Translations under genes and position numbers: made by a program
Assembly: GCA_023412175.1 (NCBI GenBank)
Contig: JAEYOB010000279.1
Span: forward strand, 1-5,925
Reading direction: 5' to 3'
Length of the DNA: 5,925 nt
From: Pseudomonadota bacterium
Lineage (GTDB): Bacteria; Pseudomonadota; Alphaproteobacteria; Azospirillales; Azospirillaceae
Notes under the pieces: generated by a model
The model's database searches: none
What the model was told of the DNA's origin: nothing
The model's input: only the letters and a program-made list of their open reading frames with translations
Part shown: one piece after another, positions 1 through 5,018 of the stretch
Numbering within the stretch: position 1 is the first letter of the stretch
How the letters are laid out: each line of letters opens with the position of its first letter

Positions 1-384
1 GCCCAAGAGGCCGTGCGCCGCTGGGAGGCGCGCGGCACGCCGGGACGCATGGTCAACATCTCCTCGATAGCGGCGACGCTGGGCGCCCCGCATGAATACG
101 TGCACTATGCCGCGACGAAGGCCGCGGTCGAGACCTTCACCGTCGGACTGGCGCGCGAGGTCGCGGCCGGCGGCATCCGCGTCAACGCCGTATCACCAGG
201 CACGGCGTTCACCGACATCCACGCGACCGCCGGAGAGCCGGACCGTCCGGCGCGCGTTGTGTCGCGCGTGCCCATGGGACGAATCGGTGAACCCGACGAA
301 ATTGCCGAAGCGGTTCTGTGGCTGCTGTCGGACAAGGCGAGCTACGTCACCGGCGCGGTGCTCCGCGTGGCCGGCGGGCTGTAG
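1..384 (+). CDS. SDR-family oxidoreductase, C-terminal part (5' end outside window)
   Basis: This is the last 127 residues of a short-chain dehydrogenase/reductase, an NAD(P)-dependent cytoplasmic enzyme that interconverts a hydroxyl and a keto group. The frame is open from base 1, so the GTG at 13 is not a real start; the Rossmann-fold N-terminus with the TGxxxGxG cofactor motif lies upstream. Visible are the catalytic Ser in NISS (window residue 22), the YxxxK pair Tyr36 and Lys40 in YAATK, the IRVNAVSPG segment after it, and the family C-terminus YVTGAVLRVAGGL. Spacing of Ser, Tyr and Lys is normal, so the visible half looks functional. The family is too broad to name a substrate; 3-oxoacyl reductase or sugar/alcohol dehydrogenase are both possible. 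The crotonase gene follows 137 bp downstream on the same strand, which hints at acyl metabolism but does not prove co-transcription. Confidence 0.93.
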   Translation, partial: AQEAVRRWEARGTPGRMVNISSIAATLGAPHEYVHYAATKAAVETFTVGLAREVAAGGIRVNAVSPGTAFTDIHATAGEPDRPARVVSRVPMGRIGEPDEIAEAVLWLLSDKASYVTGAVLRVAGGL

Positions 385-386
385 CC

Positions 387-406
387 AGCCGACATCAGCC
401 GACGTC
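387..406. repeat. Short tandem direct repeat, two 10-bp units
   Basis: AGCCGACATC at 387-396 is followed directly by AGCCGACGTC at 397-406, with one mismatch, just after the SDR stop codon. It is too short to assign a function; it could be chance or polymerase slippage. Confidence 0.4.
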
Positions 407-447
407 CGGTGAATTCCAGACAACCGGGAGTGACCGGATCCCGTTCG

Positions 448-462
448 CGCCAGCGGCTGGCG
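448..462. other. Small GC hairpin between SDR and crotonase genes
   Basis: CGCCAG at 448-453 and CTGGCG at 457-462 form a perfect 6-bp stem with a 3-nt loop, extendable by one G-T wobble (447/463). No T-run follows, so it is not a classical intrinsic terminator; it could be a weak pause or transcript-end structure for the SDR gene. The rest of the 385-521 gap holds a 10-bp palindrome ACGGCGCCGT at 489-498 and no promoter I can call with confidence. Confidence 0.3.
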
Positions 463-521
463 TATCCGAGCATAAAGGCCCCCAACGAACGGCGCCGTGC
501 GCCCCTTCCGGGAGAACATCC

Positions 522-1313
522 ATGACCGAAACCGTACTGTGCAGCGTCAGCGATGGGGTCGCTCTCCTCACCCTGAACCGCCCCTCCAAGCTCAATGCCA
601 TCAACTTCGAAGTGATCGACACGCTGATGGCGCTGCTCGATGCGAACGAGCGCGACCGGGATGTCCGGGCTGTCATCCTCACCGGCGCCGGCGAGCGGGC
701 CTTCTCGGCCGGCGCCGACATCGCCGAATTCGCCTCTGTGGTCAAGGCCGGGCCCCAGGAGGCGCTGCGGGAGTTCGTCCGGCGCGGCCAGCGGATGACC
801 GCCCGCGTCGAAAGCTTTCCTAAGCCGATCATCTTCGCCGTCAACGGCCTCGCCTACGGCGGCGGCTGCGAGGTCACGGAGGCCGCCCCGCTGGCCATCG
901 CCAGCGACCGGGCGACCTTCGCAAAACCTGAGATCAGGTTGGGCTTCCCTCCGCCATTCGGCGGCACCCAGCGCCTTCCCCGGCTGGTCGGCCGTAAGCG
1001 GGCCATGGAGATGCTGCTGACCGCGGAACCGGTCACCGCCCATCAGGCGCTGGCGATGGGGCTGGTCAACCGGGTGGTGCCGCACGACCGCCTGCTCGAC
1101 GAGGCCCGCGCGATGGCGCACGCGATTCTGGACAAGTCGCCGCTTGCCGTGGCCGCCACCCTGGCGAGCGTCACACGCGGCCTGAACGTCTCCATCGACG
1201 AAGGGTTGGCGGTCGAGGCGAGCCAGTTCGCCGGCATGGTCCTGACCGCCGACATCCGCGAAGGCATGGACGCCTTCCTGGAAAAGCGACGGCCGGTCTT
1301 CACCGGCCGTTGA
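522..1313 (+). CDS. Enoyl-CoA hydratase / crotonase family protein
   Basis: A complete 263-residue crotonase-fold protein, the usual length, expected in the cytoplasm to add water across, or otherwise transform, an enoyl-CoA. The ATG at 522 is chosen because GGGAG ends about 7 bases upstream and the protein begins with the family N-terminus, including LNRPSKLNAI (residues 18-27). The CoA/oxyanion segments are AFSAGADIAEF (60-70) and GLAYGGGCE (109-117). Both catalytic glutamates of classical enoyl-CoA hydratase are present: Glu117 (GGGCE) and Glu137 (AKPE). The core departs from mitochondrial-type sequences: EAAPLAIAS replaces the common CD-containing segment, and LGFPPPFGGTQRL replaces the usual PGxGG stretch. 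I recognise this as a distinct bacterial crotonase subgroup whose substrate is often left unassigned. An open frame continues upstream to 318 inside the SDR gene, but that part is not crotonase-like. Hydratase activity is likely; isomerase or carnitinyl-CoA dehydratase-like activity cannot be excluded. Confidence 0.95.
   Translation: MTETVLCSVSDGVALLTLNRPSKLNAINFEVIDTLMALLDANERDRDVRAVILTGAGERAFSAGADIAEFASVVKAGPQEALREFVRRGQRMTARVESFPKPIIFAVNGLAYGGGCEVTEAAPLAIASDRATFAKPEIRLGFPPPFGGTQRLPRLVGRKRAMEMLLTAEPVTAHQALAMGLVNRVVPHDRLLDEARAMAHAILDKSPLAVAATLASVTRGLNVSIDEGLAVEASQFAGMVLTADIREGMDAFLEKRRPVFTGR
1289..1310 (+). terminator. Strong hairpin abutting the crotonase stop codon
   Basis: ACGGCCGGT (1289-1297) and ACCGGCCGT (1302-1310) make a perfect 9-bp GC-rich stem with a CTTC loop; a G-T wobble and a C-G pair (1288/1311, 1287/1312) would carry it into the TGA stop. 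A second palindrome, GGCCCGCGCGGGCC, lies at 1328-1341. Neither is followed by a T-run, so intrinsic termination is uncertain; a 3'-end stabilising or Rho-assisted structure is equally plausible. The encoded residues RRPVFTGR are also constrained by protein sequence. Confidence 0.4.
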
Positions 1314-1327
1314 ACGCCCGCGTGACC

Positions 1328-1341
1328 GGCCCGCGCGGGCC
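1328..1341. repeat. Perfect 14-bp GC palindrome
   Basis: GGCCCGCGCGGGCC is self-complementary and lies 14 bases after the crotonase stop codon. As RNA it can form a 5-bp stem with a GCGC loop (6 bp with C1327/G1342). It may act together with the hairpin at 1289-1310 to end or protect the upstream transcript. All-GC palindromes also arise by chance in such GC-rich DNA. Confidence 0.35.
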
Positions 1342-1363
1342 GCAGCGTCGAAGACGTTCCCAG

Positions 1364-1382
1364 CCTTCGTCATGAACGAAGG
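1364..1382. promoter_or_regulatory. LysR-type regulator box upstream of the exporter gene
   Basis: CCTTCG (1364-1369), a 7-base spacer and CGAAGG (1377-1382) form a perfect interrupted palindrome; the dyad extends to AGCCTTCGT/ACGAAGGCT at 1362-1384. It contains T1367-N11-A1379, the hallmark of LysR-family binding sites. The same half-sites with the same 7-base spacing recur at 2244-2262, before the LysR gene itself. The centre (1373) lies 66 bases upstream of the exporter ATG, close to the usual activation-site position if transcription starts at or near the ATG. It could be read as a hairpin, but the exact recurrence and lack of a T-run favour an operator. Confidence 0.72.
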
Positions 1383-1402
1383 CTCGCCACGGATCATCCG
1401 CA

Positions 1403-1431
1403 TTGTCGTGCGGGGCCGGCCGGATCACGAT
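1403..1431 (+). promoter_or_regulatory. Possible promoter of the exporter gene
   Basis: TTGTCG (1403-1408) and CACGAT (1426-1431), separated by 17 bases, are a weak match to a sigma-70 promoter (4/6 and 3/6). It would start transcription at about 1437-1439, right at the ATG, which would fit the missing ribosome-binding site and put the LysR box centre near -65. This is a consistency argument only. Confidence 0.25.
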
Positions 1432-1438
1432 CCACGCC

Positions 1439-2182
1439 ATGCACGACACACCGCTCCTCCACGCCCTCGTGGTCCTGACGTTCCTGCTCGCCGGCCTCGT
1501 GAAGGGCCTGATCGGACTCGGCCTGCCGACCGTCGCCATCGGCCTCCTGAGCCTGCTCATGGCGCCGGCGCAGGCCGCCGCCCTGCTGGTGGTGCCGTCG
1601 CTGGTCACCAACGTCTGGCAACTGGCCGCCGGCCCCCGGTTCCTTGGCCTTGCCCGCCGGCTCTGGACGATGATGCTGGCCATCGGGCTCGGGACCTGGG
1701 CCGGTGCGGGCATCCTGACCGGCAGCCGGACCGGGGTGACCATGGTGGCGCTCGGCTGCGCCCTGGTGGCTTACGCGGTCCTCGGTCTGGCGGCGGTGCG
1801 CCTGTCCGTCCCGGCCCGCATCGAACCATGGCTGTCCCCGATAATCGGCGCGGCGACGGGGTTGGTGACCGGAGCGACGGGCGTCTTCGTGATCCCGGCC
1901 GTCCCCTATCTGCAGGCGTTGGGGCTCGATAAGGACGAACTCGTGCAGGCGCTCGGGCTTTCGTTTACGGTCTCTACCGTCGCCCTGGCTGGCGCCCTGG
2001 CGCGCGGCGGCGCGCTTGACGTATCCATGAGCAGCACGGTTCTGGCACTCGCCCCCGCCCTCCTCGGCATGGTCGTCGGACAGTACGCACGCAGCCGGAT
2101 CGAACCGCGCATCTTCCGCCTATGCTTCTTCTGGGGGCTGCTCGCGCTTGGCGCGCACCTGATCCTCCAGGGCCTGCTGTAG
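1439..2182 (+). CDS. TauE/SafE (TSUP) family membrane exporter
   Basis: A 247-residue, very hydrophobic inner-membrane protein with about eight predicted membrane segments, typical in length for the TauE/SafE family, which exports small anions such as sulfite, sulfoacetate or other organosulfur or carboxylate compounds. The family's two-fold repeat is visible: GLVKGLIGLGLPT (residues 19-31) in the first half and GAATGLVTGATGVFVIP (137-153) in the second, each followed by further hydrophobic helices. The ATG at 1439 is preferred because a hydrophobic helix begins a few residues later; an in-frame TTG at 1403 would only add a polar, arginine-bearing stretch. No clear Shine-Dalgarno precedes the ATG, so translation may be leaderless. 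A LysR box lies upstream and a co-oriented LysR gene follows 106 bp downstream, so expression is probably controlled by that regulator. The exported substrate is unknown; no sulfur-metabolism gene is in view. Confidence 0.92.
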   Translation: MHDTPLLHALVVLTFLLAGLVKGLIGLGLPTVAIGLLSLLMAPAQAAALLVVPSLVTNVWQLAAGPRFLGLARRLWTMMLAIGLGTWAGAGILTGSRTGVTMVALGCALVAYAVLGLAAVRLSVPARIEPWLSPIIGAATGLVTGATGVFVIPAVPYLQALGLDKDELVQALGLSFTVSTVALAGALARGGALDVSMSSTVLALAPALLGMVVGQYARSRIEPRIFRLCFFWGLLALGAHLILQGLL

Positions 2183-2243
2183 GACGGCCCAAGCGAAACC
2201 TTGATCCGGGCGTCGCTCCCCATCACAGTGGAAGGGGCAGAAA

Positions 2244-2262
2244 CCTTCGGCTAAAGCGAAGG
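2244..2262. promoter_or_regulatory. LysR-type regulator box upstream of the LysR gene
   Basis: CCTTCG (2244-2249), a 7-base spacer and CGAAGG (2257-2262), containing T2247-N11-A2259. It matches the site at 1364-1382 in both half-sites and spacing, and the shared sequence continues to CGAAGGCTC on the right. Its centre lies 36 bases before the GTG start of the LysR gene, a position suited to autoregulation, most often repression. The remainder of the 2183-2288 gap has a weak promoter-like pair, TTGATC at 2201 and CACAGT at 2224, that I would not call alone. Confidence 0.7.
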
Positions 2263-2288
2263 CTCAGGCAACGGAAGCGGAGGTCCGC

Positions 2289-3188
2289 GTGCGTTTCGAC
2301 CTGACGGACCTTCGCCTCGTCGTCGCGGTCGCGGAGACCGGCAGCATCACGCACGGCGCGCAGCGCTGCCATATGGCCCTGGCGTCGGCGAGCGCGCGGA
2401 TCCGCGGCATGGAGGAGGCGCTCGGGATCGCCCTGCTCGACCGAGGGCGGCGCGGCGTCCGTCCAACGCCGGCCGGGCAGGCGCTGGTCCATCACGCCAA
2501 GCTCATGCTGCACCAGCTGGAACGGATGCGCGGCGAGTTGGGAGACTATGCGAAGGGGCTGAAAGGGCACGTGCGGCTGCTGGCCAACACCGCCGCAGTC
2601 ACCGAATTCCTGCCCGCCGCGCTCGCCGACTTCCTGGCGGCCCATCCCAGCGTGGACATCGACCTGGAGGAGCGCCCGAGCCATGAGATCGTCGAGGCGG
2701 TGGCATCGGGATTCGCGGAGTTGGGTGTGGTCGCGGATTACGTGGACTTTGCCGGCCTAGAAACCCTGCCGTTCCGGGTGGACCGGCTGGTCCTGGCGGT
2801 TCCCCGCGCCCATCCGCTGGCCGCACGGCGAAGCGCAGCCTTCGCCGAGGTGCTCGATCACGCCTTCGTCGGGCTCGCCCCCGGCAGCGCGCTGCAGGAC
2901 CACGTGAGCCGGCACGCGGCACGAAGCGGACGGTCCCTGTCGTTCCGGGTGCGGGTGCGTACGCCGGACGCTGCGTGCCTCATGGTCGAGCGGGGAGTCG
3001 GGGTGAGTATCCTACCGGAGACCGCCGCCCGACGCGCCCGGCGCTCCCTGGCGATCAGCATCGTGCGCCTGAGCGATCCCTGGGCCGTGCGGCGGCTGAC
3101 GGTGTGCGCGCGCAGTTTCGCGGACCTGCCTCTGCACGCCCGCCGGCTGGTGGATGTCTTGCGCGGCGATGCCCCGGTCCCGGAATAA
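2289..3188 (+). CDS. LysR-family transcriptional regulator
   Basis: A 299-residue DNA-binding regulator of standard LysR length. The N-terminal winged helix-turn-helix covers residues 1-62: LRLVVAVAETGSITHGAQR, then the recognition-helix region MALASASARIRGMEEALG, then LLDRGRRGVRPTPAG, all in the expected order. A linker helix (about 63-90) leads to a periplasmic-binding-protein-like effector domain (about 90-295), including FLAAHPSVDIDLEERPSHEIVEAVASGFAELGV and the late motif VERGVGVSILPE. The GTG at 2289 is chosen because GGAGG lies 5 bases upstream and the HTH starts at once. It sits 106 bp downstream of the TauE/SafE gene on the same strand, whereas LysR genes are more often divergent from their targets. 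Matching LysR boxes before both genes point to control of the exporter and of itself. The inducer is unknown; it may be the exported compound or a precursor. Confidence 0.95.
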   Translation: MRFDLTDLRLVVAVAETGSITHGAQRCHMALASASARIRGMEEALGIALLDRGRRGVRPTPAGQALVHHAKLMLHQLERMRGELGDYAKGLKGHVRLLANTAAVTEFLPAALADFLAAHPSVDIDLEERPSHEIVEAVASGFAELGVVADYVDFAGLETLPFRVDRLVLAVPRAHPLAARRSAAFAEVLDHAFVGLAPGSALQDHVSRHAARSGRSLSFRVRVRTPDAACLMVERGVGVSILPETAARRARRSLAISIVRLSDPWAVRRLTVCARSFADLPLHARRLVDVLRGDAPVPE

Positions 3189-3200
3189 ACCGGGGGCATC
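3168..3200. terminator. Shared bidirectional hairpin between convergent LysR and hydrolase genes
   Basis: GATGCCCCGGT (3168-3178) pairs with ACCGGGGGCATC (3189-3200) as an 11-bp stem with one bulged G; the 10-base loop ends in the LysR stop codon TAA. The hydrolase stop codon (3199-3201, - strand) overlaps the other end of the stem. Because the stem is symmetrical it forms in transcripts from both strands, so it could serve both genes. No T-run follows in either direction, so it is not a textbook Rho-independent terminator. Confidence 0.55.
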
Positions 3201-4125
3201 AGGCGACCATCCCGACGGCAAGACGGGCCGCATCGGCGAACACGTCCGGGCGCTCCATGGGCGCGCAATGACCGCACTCGAAGCGGACAGTCCGCATGGG
3301 CTCGACCCATGCCATGAGCCGCTCTCCCATGGTGTCGAAGACCGGTTCGCTCGCCGTCGACAGAGCGAGCACATAGGGCGTTGCCAGATCCGGCAGGCAA
3401 CGGAACACCCCGCCTCCCGGATCGCGGTCGGCCATCGCATGCCCGATGTTCTCGGTCATCTCCCACTCCAGTTCCGGCGTGCAGAGCAGCCGCACTCCTC
3501 CCGCCACCTCTCCGAAGCCGGTTTCGACGTAGGCGCGCAGCAGGTCGGGCCGCCACCCGCCAAACAACGGGCGGGCGGCATACTGTTCCAACACGGCGGC
3601 CTTGCTCGGGAAGATGGCGCGCCGACGCATCAGGCGATCCAGCCGGTCGACAATGTGCGGGGGGAACGGATCGGATGCGGGCCGCGCGTCGGCGTTGGCA
3701 ATGGTCGGCTCATGCAGGAACAGCCCCGTGAACAGGCCGGGATGGCGCGCGGCGGTCAGCAGCAGGTCGGTGGCCCCGGCGCTGTGCCCGACGCCCACGC
3801 AGCGCCGCAGCCCCAGTGCCCGGCACACCGCCGGAACGTCGGCGGCGAAGTCGGCGATGGTCAGGCGCCCGACGGGCTTGTCGCTCGCCCCGTGCCCGCG
3901 CCGCTCGTAGGCGAACACGTCGCGGTCGGCGCGCAGGCGTTCGGCCACGCCATGCCACGTCGCGGTGGTGAAGCCGGTTCCGTGCGCCAGAAGCACCGGT
4001 ACTCCGTTGCCGCGGCCTGGCCAATGCCGCACCCGCAACAGGATGCCGTCCGCATCCACCATCCAGGTGCGGCTGCCGCCATCGCGGCTCAGAACGTCCT
4101 GTCTTGGTCCGTCCGGAACGAACAT
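3199..4125 (-). CDS. Alpha/beta hydrolase
   Basis: A 308-residue alpha/beta-hydrolase-fold enzyme, likely cytoplasmic, hydrolysing an ester, lactone, epoxide or similar bond; the substrate is not readable. The ATG at 4125 is chosen because GGGGAGAAGG sits just before it. Visible are the oxyanion-hole strand VLLAHGTGF (44-52), the YERRGHGASDKP turn (73-84), the nucleophile elbow GHSAG with Ser115, a cap-domain insert (about 140-245), and the C-terminal catalytic His286 in CGHCAPMERPD. The acid is less ordinary: where relatives usually have Asp in a G-x-x-D-P stretch, this protein reads STASEPVFD, so Glu260 (or Asp264) would fill the role. The frame stays open up to 4299, and one upstream Met begins a stretch resembling a weak signal peptide, but no ribosome site supports it. 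The gene is divergent from the ArsR-type regulator and converges on the LysR gene with a 10-bp gap. Confidence 0.93.
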   Translation of the reverse strand: MFVPDGPRQDVLSRDGGSRTWMVDADGILLRVRHWPGRGNGVPVLLAHGTGFTTATWHGVAERLRADRDVFAYERRGHGASDKPVGRLTIADFAADVPAVCRALGLRRCVGVGHSAGATDLLLTAARHPGLFTGLFLHEPTIANADARPASDPFPPHIVDRLDRLMRRRAIFPSKAAVLEQYAARPLFGGWRPDLLRAYVETGFGEVAGGVRLLCTPELEWEMTENIGHAMADRDPGGGVFRCLPDLATPYVLALSTASEPVFDTMGERLMAWVEPMRTVRFECGHCAPMERPDVFADAARLAVGMVA

Positions 4126-4145
4126 GCCTTCTCCCCTGTCCGCCA

Positions 4146-4165
4146 GGACCGGAACTGGTCCCAGT
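4146..4165. promoter_or_regulatory. Overlapping dyads just upstream of the hydrolase gene
   Basis: ACTGG-TC-CCAGT (4154-4165) and the overlapping GGACC-N6-GGTCC (4146-4161) are two short inverted repeats 21-40 bases before the hydrolase ATG. On the - strand a weak promoter pair, TTGCCG at 4200-4195 and TTTCCT 17 bases on (4177-4172), would begin transcription near 4165, so a protein bound here would overlap the transcription start. These arms do not match the palindrome at 4276-4288. This is a tentative operator candidate. Confidence 0.3.
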
Positions 4166-4275
4166 CCGCAAAGGAAAGCGGACGCCGCCGGAAGCGGCAA
4201 GCTCGCATTCCTCATGCTCGGGTGAACCGTGCTCATCTCGCGGGTCTGGAACGCTTCCGCCGCCCCCGAACTTTT

Positions 4276-4288
4276 CCGTGCTGCACGG
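4276..4288. promoter_or_regulatory. Perfect 13-bp palindrome before the ArsR-type gene (candidate operator)
   Basis: CCGTGC-T-GCACGG has perfect 6-bp arms around one central base and ends 22 bases before the GTG start of the ArsR-type gene. Dimeric winged-helix regulators of this family typically bind inverted repeats in their own promoter, so autoregulation is the natural reading. It lies within the 185-bp divergent region shared with the hydrolase gene, which otherwise holds only weak dyads (GCCGC-N5-GCGGC at 4184-4198, GGAA-N3-TTCC at 4248-4258). Confidence 0.45.
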
Positions 4289-4310
4289 CCAGGGCACACG
4301 GGGGTAGTCT

Positions 4311-5015
4311 GTGTCCATGCTGGTCATCGTCTCGGGAAACACCATCGCTGAAATCGCCGCTCTGATCGGCGATCCGGCGCGTGCGAATATTCTGTCGGCC
4401 CTCATGGACGGCCGAGCGCTGACGGCTGGCGAACTCGTCTGGCACGCAGGCGTCAGCGCGCAAACCACGAGCGGGCATCTCGCAAAGCTGCACGGGGCGC
4501 AGCTGGTTACGGTGGAGAAGCAGGGCCGCCACCGCTATTACCGTCTTGCCTCCCCCGACATCGCCCATGCGCTGGAGACCCTGATGGTCGTGGCCGCGGC
4601 TGGGCCGAAGCGCCACCGTCCGGTCGGCCCCCGGGACGAAGCGCTTCGGGCAGCGCGGGCATGCTACGACCACCTCGCCGGACGGCTCGGCACCGCGCTG
4701 GCCGACGCGCTGGCCTCGCGGGGACACGTGGTCCTCTCGGACGGCGCCGCCACGGTGACGGTGGAGGGAGAACGCGCGTTGCTCGGATTCGGCATCGCCC
4801 TGGCGCCGGACCGCAAGGGTGCGCGGCCGCTGTGCCGGGCCTGCCTGGACTGGAGCGAACGCCGTCCGCACCTCGCGGGGCGGCTCGGAGCCGCTTTGTG
4901 CGCGCGCAGCTTCGAGTTGGGTTGGGTCGAACGGGTGCGGGACAGCCGCGCCCTGACGATCACGCCGCTGGGGCGCAGCGGCTTCGCCGAGAGCTTCGGC
5001 GTCCAAATCTCCTGA
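4311..5015 (+). CDS. ArsR-type winged-helix transcriptional regulator with a C-terminal cysteine-containing domain
   Basis: A 234-residue regulator, about twice the length of minimal ArsR/SmtB proteins. The winged helix spans residues 10-90: IAEIAALIGDPARANILSAL, then GELVWHAGVSAQTTSGHLAKLHGAQLV (recognition helix) and the wing VEKQGRHRYYRLA. The ArsR metal motif CVC at the start of the recognition region is absent, so classical arsenic or cadmium sensing through that site is unlikely. Residues 105-234 form a second domain with Cys118 (ACYDHLAG), Cys175-x2-Cys178 followed by LDWSERRPHLAG, and Cys197; I recognise this arrangement from other bacterial ArsR-type proteins but know no ligand. GTG at 4311 is preferred over ATG at 4317 because GGGGG lies 6 bases before the GTG. 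The gene is divergent from the alpha/beta hydrolase, with a palindrome between them, and its TGA abuts the stop codon of the fructose permease gene. Confidence 0.9.
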   Translation: MSMLVIVSGNTIAEIAALIGDPARANILSALMDGRALTAGELVWHAGVSAQTTSGHLAKLHGAQLVTVEKQGRHRYYRLASPDIAHALETLMVVAAAGPKRHRPVGPRDEALRAARACYDHLAGRLGTALADALASRGHVVLSDGAATVTVEGERALLGFGIALAPDRKGARPLCRACLDWSERRPHLAGRLGAALCARSFELGWVERVRDSRALTITPLGRSGFAESFGVQIS

Positions 5016-5018
5016 TCA
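5013..5018. other. Palindromic TGATCA holding both stop codons of convergent genes
   Basis: TGA at 5013-5015 ends the + strand ArsR-type gene; TCA at 5016-5018 is the TGA of the - strand fructose permease gene. The two coding regions touch with no base between them and no overlap. Any transcript that runs past either stop is antisense to the other gene. Confidence 0.9.

Noticed and set aside
318..521. N-terminal extension of the crotonase frame
   Set aside because: It overlaps the SDR gene, does not resemble crotonases, and the ATG at 522 has a good ribosome site.
342..1403. 353-codon open frame on the - strand opposite the crotonase gene
   Set aside because: It is antisense to a clear crotonase, is rich in Arg, Gly and Ala, shows no family motif, and is the usual shadow of high-GC third positions.
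1403..1438. TTG start for the exporter
   Set aside because: It adds a polar, charged stretch before the first membrane helix, has no ribosome site, and lies in the probable promoter.
1199..2877. Further CCTTCG or CGAAGG half-sites inside coding regions (for example 1199, 1259, 2309, 2839)
   Set aside because: None has the matching half-site at the 7-base spacing, so they are single hexamers explained by codon use, not further LysR boxes.
4126..4299. N-terminal extension of the hydrolase with a signal-peptide-like stretch beginning at 4215
   Set aside because: The hydrophobic run is short and weak, no ribosome site precedes that Met, and the ATG at 4125 has a near-perfect one. The extension would also cover nearly all of the divergent promoter region.
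4296..4314. ACAC/GTGT pairing around the ArsR-type start as a possible translation switch
   Set aside because: Only a 4-bp stem pairs cleanly, which is too little to distinguish from chance.
3154..4365. 403-codon open frame on the + strand opposite the alpha/beta hydrolase
   Set aside because: The opposite strand carries a complete hydrolase with motifs and a strong ribosome site. The + strand product is low-complexity, has no recognisable domain, and runs through the divergent promoter region.
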